Source: Prevotellaceae bacterium
Lineage (GTDB): Bacteria; Bacteroidota; Bacteroidia; Bacteroidales; UBA932
DNA: 24,006 nucleotides
Assembly: GCA_031275145.1 (NCBI GenBank)
Contig: JAISPE010000293.1
Location: 1-24,006 of the forward strand
Direction: 5' to 3'
Position numbers and translations under genes: made by a program. The notes beneath the pieces are model-generated. The model was not told the DNA's origin, made no database searches, and saw only the letters and a program-made list of their open reading frames with translations. Of the stretch, positions 18,377-24,006 are shown in pieces (the first letter of the stretch is position 1; each line of letters begins with the position of its first letter).

Positions 18377-18770
18377 TTTGATTTGGTCTCGTTTTTTTTA
18401 TCAGTTCATTAATTGTATCAACGGTTTTATCTACTAAGGCATTGATGTCCTTTGTAGCTTGGGGATCGGTATTCTCTGTAACGGTTTTATCTACTATGGT
18501 ATTGATGTCCTTTGTAGTTTGGTGATCGGTATTCTTTGTAACGGTTTTATCTACTATGGTATTGATGTCATTAATAGTCTTATTAATGACATTAATAGTC
18601 TTATCAAGACTGTCGGCTATTTTATTGAGACCGTCATCCATATTATCAGTGTCATCATTGTCAACGTTATCAATGTAATTTATAAAATCGGTATTCTCGG
18701 TAACGGTTTTATCTACTATGGTATTGATGTCCTTTGTAGTTTGGCGATCGGTATTAATGTCATTAATCAT
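18363..18770 (-). CDS. Repeat-built hypothetical protein upstream of the cyclase-like gene
   Basis: A 135-aa protein of unknown function, made mainly of a 20-residue repeat containing KDINTIVDKTVTENTD. There are two adjacent copies near the C-terminus, one near the N-terminus and a partial one between. The centre is Asp/Asn-rich (NVDNDDTDNMDDG), then NKTIND-like stretches with Ile/Val every three or four residues, so part could form a coiled coil. No transmembrane segment or catalytic motif is seen. The ATG at 18770 is preferred because it overlaps the stop of the preceding small ORF by 8 nt. An in-frame ATG at 18827 would give 154 aa, with an extension (MIFINYPKKSFPGF...) that merely reads the small ORF in another frame. 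Downstream it overlaps the cyclase-like gene by 14 nt. Alternatively this ORF and the 36-aa ORF are one gene broken by a 1-nt insertion. Confidence 0.5.
   Translation of the reverse strand: MINDINTDRQTTKDINTIVDKTVTENTDFINYIDNVDNDDTDNMDDGLNKIADSLDKTINVINKTINDINTIVDKTVTKNTDHQTTKDINTIVDKTVTENTDPQATKDINALVDKTVDTINELIKKTRPNQNEKQ
18421..18754. repeat. 60-bp direct repeats inside the repeat ORF
   Basis: Copies lie at 18421-18480 and 18481-18540, with partial copies at 18541-18569 and 18703-18754. Each begins ACGGTTTTATCTACTA and contains TTGATGTCCTTTGTAG. The length is 20 codons, so changes in copy number keep the reading frame. Between the partial copies is a shorter repetitive stretch built on ATTAATAGTCTTA. 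Confidence 0.9.
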
Positions 18771-18873
18771 TAAGAATTTTCTCAAAAATCCGGGGAAACT
18801 CTTCTTTGGATAATTGATAAAGATCATAAGACTGACTGGATAATTTGGATTTTGACGGGTTATTCTGCATCAT
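18763..18873 (-). CDS. Small ORF (36 aa) in the cyclase-like gene chain
   Basis: Begins MMQNNPSKSKLSSQSYDL and ends FPRIFEKILND. The composition looks like a real protein with a helical end rather than a random frame, but I recognise no family. Its ATG overlaps the stop of the upstream frameshifted gene (ATGA, 18870-18873), and its stop overlaps the start of the repeat ORF. It could instead be the true N-terminus of the repeat protein if one base were removed near 18765. Confidence 0.4.
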   Translation of the reverse strand: MMQNNPSKSKLSSQSYDLYQLSKEEFPRIFEKILND

Positions 18874-19063
18874 ATTTCAAATCTTTTTTTTAATATGGAG
18901 CGATCAAAAGTTCTCCATTTATTAAGCCGGTATCGTTCTATATACAGCTTTTTCAACTTCTTTTTAATATCAGGGTCTTCAAAGGATCAATATCCTCAGC
19001 ATCCGACACATTAAATACCACAGAACCACTCTTTACTTCGTTGTTTAATTTAACTTTTATCAT
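18870..19063 (-). pseudogene. Short frameshifted gene, first of the cyclase-like chain
   Basis: The ATG at 19063 opens a frame beginning MIKVKLNNEVKSGSVVFNV that runs to a TGA at 18953 (36 aa). From about 18981 the next frame is open and gives EDPDIKKKLKKLYIERYRL followed by NKWRTFDRSILKKRFEI, ending at 18870 exactly on the ATGA overlap with the next ORF. Adding one T to the TTT run at 18981-18983 (AAA on the plus strand) restores a continuous 64-aa protein, with the join reading DIDPFEDPDI. The simplest reading is a 1-nt deletion in a homopolymer, either real or a sequencing error; a -1 programmed frameshift is less likely. The C-terminal half is strongly basic. I recognise no family. Confidence 0.55.
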
Positions 19064-19120
19064 TATTTTTATTACTTAATTATTATCCCGTTATGCGTAA
19101 AAATATTTAATACACGGGCG

Positions 19121-19128
19121 CAAAGTTA
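19121..19128 (-). promoter_or_regulatory. Bacteroidota -7 promoter box for the cyclase-like chain
   Basis: The minus strand reads TAACTTTG followed by CGCC, a good TAnnTTTG match. It lies 57 nt upstream of the first ATG at 19063 and would drive all four overlapping ORFs. No -33 element is clear. Confidence 0.55.
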
Positions 19129-19308
19129 ATATCTTTTTTTGAATTAAAAAAAATTAATCGGATATTTTCAGTCATTCTGCGAATTTACCCAAACTGTTAC
19201 TGTTTAAACTGTATGCCGGAATACCGCAAAGTTTTAACTGTATATGACAGCCTGGTGTTGTCTGCGTTTTTCGCGGTTTAATGTTTGACCGGACATGTGG
19301 AGGCCATC

Positions 19309-19358
19309 GCGACGCCCGTCGCAACCGTTTTTCATGAGCGATTACTAAAAACGGTGCG
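19309..19358. other. Two overlapping, mutually exclusive hairpins in a ~390-bp gap
   Basis: Hairpin 1 is GCGAC (19309-19313), loop GCCC, GTCGC (19318-19322). Hairpin 2 is CGC-A-ACCGTTTTT (19320-19332), a 14-nt loop, then AAAAACGGTGCG (19347-19358): 12 bp with one bulged A. They share bases 19320-19322, so both cannot form fully. The surrounding stretch 19129-19415 is more GC-rich than the flanks and contains no ORF I trust. A small RNA or a leader element is possible. Confidence 0.35.
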
Positions 19359-19415
19359 GTTATGAAAATCAATTCTCTTCGGGACTTTTAACATATTTTT
19401 AACAGACATAAAAAA

Positions 19416-19431
19416 TACTTTTGTACTTTTG
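19416..19431 (+). promoter_or_regulatory. Tandem pair of -7 boxes for the glycosyltransferase gene
   Basis: TACTTTTG occurs twice back to back (19416-19423 and 19424-19431), followed by CGGCGG. Both match TAnnTTTG. The downstream copy would give a leader of about 35 nt before the ATG at 19472. Confidence 0.55.
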
Positions 19432-19471
19432 CGGCGGAAAAAATTATTGACTTGTGTCTATTGGAAGTTAT

Positions 19472-21175
19472 ATGTATAATATAAAGCGACTTGTTTTTGC
19501 AATAAATCCGAAACGGTTTTTCCTGTGTTTCTCAGTGATATGGATATTGACGAATCTCGTACAGTCTGTTTATACCGAAATACACAGCGACGAAGCATAC
19601 TATTTAATATATGGAGAAAATCCGGCGTGGGGTTACTTTGACCATCCGCCTGCGGTCGGGCTGATGACATATATCTCCGGCCTGTTTTTTTCGGGTAATC
19701 TGGCCGTACGGTTTTTGACCGTTTTGTTTCAGTTTTTTACTCTTGTTTTCATTTGGAAACTGATTGACGGAAAGTTAGCGGATACGGGAAAGGTTGTTTT
19801 ATTTGCGATTATTTCGAGTTCGACAGTAATGTTTCAGGCATACGGTTTTATAACAACTCCGGATGTTCCGTTTCTTTTCTTTACAGCGTTATTTTTAATT
19901 GTTTACAAAAGATTTCTTCGCGGGGAATCATGGGGAAACGTCTGTTTGCTTGCCATTTCCATGGCGGGAATGATTTACAGCAAATATCATGCGGTACTTG
20001 TTATCGGGCTGATATTGCTGTCCAATCCGCGAATACTTGCCCGTTACAGATTCTGGCTTGCCGGACTTTTTGCGACTGGATTGCTTATTCCCCATATTTA
20101 TTGGCAGATAAGTATGGATTTTCCGAGTTTCAAATATCATTTGAGCGACAGGAGCAGCCATTTCAGATGGAGCTATTTTTTAGAATATATACCAAATCAG
20201 TTAGCTGTTTTTAATCCGTTTACATTTGCCGCCGCAATATACATATCCGTAAAATACAAACCGAAGGACGTATTCGACAGAGGGTTGTATTTCCTTTTTA
20301 CCGGATTTATTCTTTTCTTCTGGATAATGAGTTTCAGAGGACATGTTGAGCCGCACTGGACTGTCGTCTGTACCATTCCGATGATTATATTGGTTTACAG
20401 ATATTCCTTACAGGACAGGCGGGTGATGAAATATGTGAAATACGGTATATTTCCCTCGATAGCTTTGATTTATCTTGCACGCGTGCTGCTTGTTGCCGAT
20501 GTGTTGCCCAAACGTCTGGATTTCTACGGTAAAGAAGAAAGATACAAAGCCATCGAAACCGTTGCAGGCGAGTTGCCTGTGATATTCACCGGCTCGTTTC
20601 AGAATCCTTCTAACTATCATTTTTTTACGGGAAAAGAATCTACGGTTTTGAGTGCGGTAAACACACGCAAAACCCAGTTCGATATTCTGCAAAAAGAACT
20701 GGATTATCAGGGGAAACCGGCGCTTGTCTGTGCCGTAATACCGGATAAATCGCAGGAATATAACGTAGACGGGGTAAAATTCCATGCCTTCAAAGCGCAG
20801 AATTTCCAGTCGGTAAACAGGCTGGAAATTAACTTCGAACTGCAAAACAAAGAAGTTTATATAAACGATACACTGCATATTACATTCGAAATATCCAATC
20901 CGACCGGTTTCACCGCCGATTTCCGTCATCCGGAATTTCCCGTAAGCTGGAAAGCAGTGTATCATACCGATATAAAGAAATTTGAGTTTCGGGACTGTAT
21001 TATCGACGGAGAAATAACAACTCTTCCGGCGCATACAAAAATCAAAGGCGTACTGAAAACCGCTGTTCCCGATTTGGATGTCAGTGATTGCCGGTTTGCA
21101 TTATCGCTTGACAATACGGTCTGTTATGCTCAAAACAGTAAATTTGTATTACTTAGTCTTAAAAAAAATGATTGA
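19472..21175 (+). CDS. GT39/ArnT-like membrane glycosyltransferase
   Basis: A 567-aa integral membrane protein of the PMT/ArnT superfamily, which transfers a sugar from a polyprenyl-phosphate donor to lipid or protein on the periplasmic side. The first periplasmic loop carries the expected acidic motif HSDEAYYL, followed by PAWGYFDHPPAVGLM, a typical signature. Many hydrophobic helices fill residues up to about 350. The C-terminal ~220 residues are soluble and look beta-rich, including a HITFEISNPTGF segment. The start chosen is the ATG at 19472, which has GGAAG 5 nt upstream; a GTG at 19454 would add six residues. The gene overlaps the GtrA-family gene by 8 nt, so the pair probably acts together in cell-envelope glycan or lipid modification. 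The substrate is not predictable. Confidence 0.85.
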   Translation: MYNIKRLVFAINPKRFFLCFSVIWILTNLVQSVYTEIHSDEAYYLIYGENPAWGYFDHPPAVGLMTYISGLFFSGNLAVRFLTVLFQFFTLVFIWKLIDGKLADTGKVVLFAIISSSTVMFQAYGFITTPDVPFLFFTALFLIVYKRFLRGESWGNVCLLAISMAGMIYSKYHAVLVIGLILLSNPRILARYRFWLAGLFATGLLIPHIYWQISMDFPSFKYHLSDRSSHFRWSYFLEYIPNQLAVFNPFTFAAAIYISVKYKPKDVFDRGLYFLFTGFILFFWIMSFRGHVEPHWTVVCTIPMIILVYRYSLQDRRVMKYVKYGIFPSIALIYLARVLLVADVLPKRLDFYGKEERYKAIETVAGELPVIFTGSFQNPSNYHFFTGKESTVLSAVNTRKTQFDILQKELDYQGKPALVCAVIPDKSQEYNVDGVKFHAFKAQNFQSVNRLEINFELQNKEVYINDTLHITFEISNPTGFTADFRHPEFPVSWKAVYHTDIKKFEFRDCIIDGEITTLPAHTKIKGVLKTAVPDLDVSDCRFALSLDNTVCYAQNSKFVLLSLKKND

Positions 21176-21554
21176 CATACCATTTCTTCTAAAATTTTTA
21201 AAATTTTGTGCAGTCGGTTTTTCCGGAATGGTTCTTGATTTCGGAACTACATGGACGATGAAAGAAAAATTGAAAATAAACAAGTATATTGCAAACAGTT
21301 GCGGCTTTATTCTGGCGGCCTCGTCCAATTACATTTTAAACCGCGTCTGGACGTTTGAGAGTCACCGTACGCAAATCGTCTCCGAATATTTTTCATTTGT
21401 AGGCATTTCCGTTGCCGGACTGGCGCTGAACAATCTCATCGTTTATATTTTTTCGGATAAACTGAAATGGAATTTCTATCTCTCGAAATTTTTCGCTATC
21501 GTGGTTGTAACAATGTGGAATTTCGGAATGAATTTTATATTTACATTCAAATAA
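21168..21554 (+). CDS. GtrA-family membrane protein
   Basis: A 128-aa protein with four predicted transmembrane helices. It shows the GtrA pattern: FLKFCAVGFSGMVLDFGTTW at the N-terminus, then SSNYILNRVWTF after helix 2, and NFGMNFIFTF at the end. GtrA proteins are thought to move or position polyprenyl-phosphate-linked sugars across the inner membrane for glycosylation. The ATG at 21168 overlaps the stop of the glycosyltransferase (ATGATTGA), giving a normal family length. The frame is open upstream to 21078, but that 30-residue extension lies inside the preceding gene and lacks family features. Confidence 0.88.
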   Translation: MIDIPFLLKFLKFCAVGFSGMVLDFGTTWTMKEKLKINKYIANSCGFILAASSNYILNRVWTFESHRTQIVSEYFSFVGISVAGLALNNLIVYIFSDKLKWNFYLSKFFAIVVVTMWNFGMNFIFTFK

Positions 21555-21577
21555 TTATGGATTGTACGATTTTTTCT

Positions 21578-21585
21578 TAATTTTG
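21578..21585 (+). promoter_or_regulatory. Bacteroidota -7 promoter box for fabG
   Basis: TAATTTTG followed by CATAA fits TAnnTTTG and leaves a leader of roughly 37 nt before the ATG at 21628. A TTG at 21562-21564 is too close to be the -33 element. Confidence 0.5.
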
Positions 21586-21627
21586 CATAAAAATTTGAAT
21601 AATAAGTAATAATAAAGTATAGTAATT

Positions 21628-22374
21628 ATGAAACTATTAGAAGGAAAAACAGCATTAATTACCGGAGCAGCCAGAGGTATCGGCAAGGCCATTGCGTTGC
21701 GGTTAGCAGGCGAAGGCGCAAACATTGCATTTACAGACCTTGTTCTGTCCGAAGCAACTGAACAGTTGGAGAAAGAATTACAAACAAACGGAGTTAAGGC
21801 AAAAGGCTATGCATCCAATGCGGCAAAATTCGAAGAAACGAAAACCGTCGTTGAAGAAATCACAAAAGATTTTGGACGTGTAGATATTCTGGTCAATAAC
21901 GCCGGTATCACGAAAGACGGCGCGGTGAAACGCATGACCGAAGAACAGTGGGATGCAGTGATTACCGTAAATCTCAAATCCGTATTTAACTTCACCAGAG
22001 CCATTCAGCCGGTAATGTGGAAGCAGGCAGGCGGAAGCATAATCAATATGAGTTCGGTTGTCGGCGTTTCGGGCAATGCCAATCAGGCCAATTATGCCGC
22101 ATCGAAAGCCGGAATTATCGGGTTTACGAAATCGGTGGCTAAGGAATTTGGCGTGCGGGGTATCCGTTGCAATGCGATTGCTCCGGGATTTATCGAAACC
22201 GAAATGACGGCCGTCCTCCCCGAAGAAATCCGTAAATCGTGGATAGACAGAATCCCTCTTCACCGCGGCGGTACTCCCGACGATGTTGCAAATGTAACCC
22301 TGTTTCTTGCGTCCGATCTGTCCTCGTATGTCAGCGGGCAAGTGATTAATGTTTGCGGAGCAATGAATACCTGA
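21628..22374 (+). CDS. fabG: 3-oxoacyl-[acyl-carrier-protein] reductase (FabG-like SDR)
   Basis: A 248-aa classical short-chain dehydrogenase/reductase of normal FabG length. It has the cofactor motif TGAARGIG (12-19), NNAG (90-93), and the catalytic Ser in NMSSVVG (142/143) with Y156 and K160 in NYAASKAG. The C-terminal PGFIETEMT and VSGQVINVCGAM segments are also typical. FabG reduces 3-oxoacyl-ACP with NADPH in type II fatty-acid synthesis. No other fatty-acid genes are adjacent, so a role as another SDR reductase cannot be excluded. It has its own promoter box, 73 bp after the GtrA gene, and is probably a separate unit. Confidence 0.85.
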   Translation: MKLLEGKTALITGAARGIGKAIALRLAGEGANIAFTDLVLSEATEQLEKELQTNGVKAKGYASNAAKFEETKTVVEEITKDFGRVDILVNNAGITKDGAVKRMTEEQWDAVITVNLKSVFNFTRAIQPVMWKQAGGSIINMSSVVGVSGNANQANYAASKAGIIGFTKSVAKEFGVRGIRCNAIAPGFIETEMTAVLPEEIRKSWIDRIPLHRGGTPDDVANVTLFLASDLSSYVSGQVINVCGAMNT

Positions 22375-22385
22375 CCTGGTATTTT
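22366..22385 (+). terminator. Weak hairpin at the fabG stop
   Basis: AATACC (22366-22371) pairs with GGTATT (22378-22383) around a 6-nt loop that contains the fabG stop, followed by TTATT. The stem is short and the T-run poor. Confidence 0.3.
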
Positions 22386-22431
22386 ATTGGCAAACGGATA
22401 ACAGCGCCGGATTTTGACCGGGGTATTTTAA

Positions 22432-22443
22432 TATTGTACAATA
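22432..22443. promoter_or_regulatory. 12-bp palindrome just before the cytochrome-SUMF1 gene
   Basis: TATTGTACAATA is a perfect palindrome ending 3 nt before the ATG at 22447. It could be an operator or affect translation initiation, or be chance in AT-rich DNA. No TAnnTTTG box is evident in the 72-bp gap. Confidence 0.3.
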
Positions 22444-22446
22444 AAG

Positions 22447-23988
22447 ATGACACTTAAGATTAAAAAAAGTAAAGGGCGGAAAATGTTCCGGCTTTTCGTT
22501 ATCGGACTGACTGCGGGAATCGTGTTGATGTTTTTCGGAAACAAATATCTGGATTATACGTCCACCGACGAATACTGTATGTCGTGCCACATCCACCCCG
22601 CTGCCGACGAATCGTGGCAGCAATCGTCGCATCACAATACAAAAAGCGGCATGGTGATTCACTGCGTCGAATGTCACCTGCCTCCCGAAGGCTCTTTCAA
22701 TCATTTATATACAAAAGGCATGACGGGACTTAAAGACGTTTGGTCGTATTATACGAAAGACAGCGCTTCTTTCGACTGGCAGCAAAGAAGCCGTTTGGAG
22801 TATGCCGTCAAAATCGTTTATAACGAATCGTGCGAAAAATGTCACGAAAATCTCTTTACAACAGGGCTTTCAAGCGAAGGAGCAGTAGCGCATCTCTATT
22901 ATGTCGAAAACAAAGAAAAGCTGGATTTGCAGTGTATCAGCTGTCATCTTGACGTGGGTCATTATAATCCCGATTATTCGCACAAAGCCAGTGACGTGTT
23001 CGGCGCCGACGACAGCGAGCCGCGAGAAATATACGATTCTGCCACAAAATTAACAGGATTCGAAAGTTTCACCGAAAAAGTGCCGGGTACGCCGGTAACA
23101 TTCAACATGATTGCTGTTCCGGGCGGAACATTCAGGATGGGCAGCGTCTCCGGCGAGCCATACAGAAAAGAAGATGAGGGTCCTGTCCGCGAGGTTACCG
23201 TAAGTCCGTTTTATATGAGCGAGGTAGAAGTTGTATGGAGTGACTACGAAGCATTTTTCAGGGAAACACGCTCGGAGGGACGTATCGATCCCAAGGTAAT
23301 AATGGAACGGAATTTAAACGCCGTCGATGCTGTTAGCGGACCGACTCCTTTCTACGGACAGGTTGACCAGGGATGGGGATTCGGAAAAAGTCCGGCAATC
23401 ACAATGTCGCATTATGCGGCACAGACGTACTGTCAGTGGCTGTCAATCAAAACCGGGAAAAAATACCGTCTGCCGACCGAAGCGGAATGGGAATATGCCG
23501 CACGCGGAGGCACGGAAACACCATATTTCTTTGAAGGCAGTCCGAAAAAATTTACCCGCGACAGATGGTGGAACAGAGTGTTCGGCATAGATACTGCCGT
23601 AATTAACACGTACGTTATATACGCCGAAAATTCGGGCGGACGTACGCACCATGCCGACAGGGTAGCGCCCAATCCCTTTGGCCTCAAAAATATGCTTGGA
23701 AATGTAATGGAATACTGTTCCGACTGGTATTCCGAAACGGCATATTCCGACACACCGGATAAGGTAACAGACCCGAAAGGACCGGAAGACGGTATCGAAC
23801 ATGTGGTTAGAGGAGGATCATTCTCGTCGGACGCCAAGGATTTGCGTGTCGCATGCCGGGATTATTCCCGTACGGAAGAATGGATGAAAACCGATCCGCA
23901 GTCACCCAAAAGTATATGGTGGCTTTCCGACTGTATCAAAATAGGATTCAGAGTGGTTTGCGAAGATGAATCGAAATCCGGAAAGTGA
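22447..23988 (+). CDS. Tetraheme NapC/NrfH-type cytochrome c fused to a SUMF1-like domain
   Basis: A 513-aa protein. A basic N-terminus and one hydrophobic helix (about 13-35) anchor it in the inner membrane with the rest in the periplasm. Four c-type heme sites follow: CMSCH (44-48), CVECH (73-77), CEKCH (129-133) and CISCH (163-167), the arrangement of NrfH/NapC quinol dehydrogenases. From about residue 220 the chain becomes a SUMF1/formylglycine-generating-enzyme fold: VPGGTFRMGS, YRLPTEAEWEYAARGG, NPFGLKNMLGNVMEYCSDW, VRGGSF and GFRVVC. The usual catalytic Cys pair is not obvious by eye (RVACRDYSR is shifted), so this domain may be structural or bind a ligand. SUMF1-like domains also occur in GldK/PorK of type IX secretion. 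The start could be M13 (22483) instead. No nrfA neighbour is visible. Confidence 0.88.
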   Translation: MTLKIKKSKGRKMFRLFVIGLTAGIVLMFFGNKYLDYTSTDEYCMSCHIHPAADESWQQSSHHNTKSGMVIHCVECHLPPEGSFNHLYTKGMTGLKDVWSYYTKDSASFDWQQRSRLEYAVKIVYNESCEKCHENLFTTGLSSEGAVAHLYYVENKEKLDLQCISCHLDVGHYNPDYSHKASDVFGADDSEPREIYDSATKLTGFESFTEKVPGTPVTFNMIAVPGGTFRMGSVSGEPYRKEDEGPVREVTVSPFYMSEVEVVWSDYEAFFRETRSEGRIDPKVIMERNLNAVDAVSGPTPFYGQVDQGWGFGKSPAITMSHYAAQTYCQWLSIKTGKKYRLPTEAEWEYAARGGTETPYFFEGSPKKFTRDRWWNRVFGIDTAVINTYVIYAENSGGRTHHADRVAPNPFGLKNMLGNVMEYCSDWYSETAYSDTPDKVTDPKGPEDGIEHVVRGGSFSSDAKDLRVACRDYSRTEEWMKTDPQSPKSIWWLSDCIKIGFRVVCEDESKSGK

Positions 23989-24006
23989 AAATGAGATTTT
24001 TTTGCC

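Noticed and set aside
18771..18827. N-terminal extension of the repeat ORF from an ATG at 18827
   Set aside because: It reads the 36-aa ORF in a different frame; the later ATG at 18770 fits the overlapping-gene layout better.
19172..19372. Minus-strand ORF of 66 codons
   Set aside because: It lies over the hairpin region, has no family signature and lacks a promoter box or ribosome-binding site.
20408..21034. Minus-strand ORF of 208 codons
   Set aside because: Antisense to the C-terminal part of the glycosyltransferase; low-complexity aromatic-rich translation.
23991..24006. ATG three bases after the cytochrome-SUMF1 stop, possibly the next gene (MRFFC...)
   Set aside because: Only five codons are present, too little to support a feature, though the spacing would suit an operon.

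Overview
The window looks like a chromosomal segment of an anaerobic member of the Bacteroidota, most likely order Bacteroidales. The evidence is a SprA-type type IX secretion translocon next to ruvA, a NagB-like/PIG-L fusion of the kind seen in Bacteroides, and several TAnnTTTG promoter boxes (the Bacteroidota -7 element). Shine-Dalgarno sequences are mostly weak. I cannot name the genus.

Layout. 1-2111: a NagB-like/PIG-L fusion gene on the plus strand. 2148-2501: a small CRISPR array with six repeats and five spacers, no cas genes and decayed outer repeats. 2590-3795: a fosmidomycin-resistance-type MFS exporter. 3882-16775 is one long minus-strand block, read ruvA, sprA, an N6-adenine DNA methyltransferase, a small PD-(D/E)XK-like nuclease candidate, then pepT. 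The methyltransferase/nuclease pair is visibly more AT-rich than its neighbours and looks like a restriction-modification cassette between housekeeping genes.

16776-19453 is the least ordinary part. It holds a 25-bp tandem duplication and a 313-bp array of 21-bp units, most built around a 16-bp palindrome centred on CACGTG or CTCGAG. Next is a minus-strand chain of four overlapping genes: a short frameshifted gene, a 36-aa ORF, an ORF made of 20-residue repeats, and a protein resembling class III nucleotide cyclases. About 390 bp with two mutually exclusive hairpins follow. The cyclase chain has a good -7 box and is the best candidate for an undescribed system, perhaps a signalling or defence cassette, but no effector domain is recognisable.

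19472-22374 (plus strand) holds a GT39/ArnT-like membrane glycosyltransferase overlapping a GtrA-family protein, probably for surface glycan or lipid modification, then a FabG-like reductase with its own promoter box. 22447-23988 encodes a membrane-anchored tetraheme NapC/NrfH-type cytochrome c fused to a SUMF1/formylglycine-generating-enzyme-like domain. The next gene may begin in the last bases of the window.
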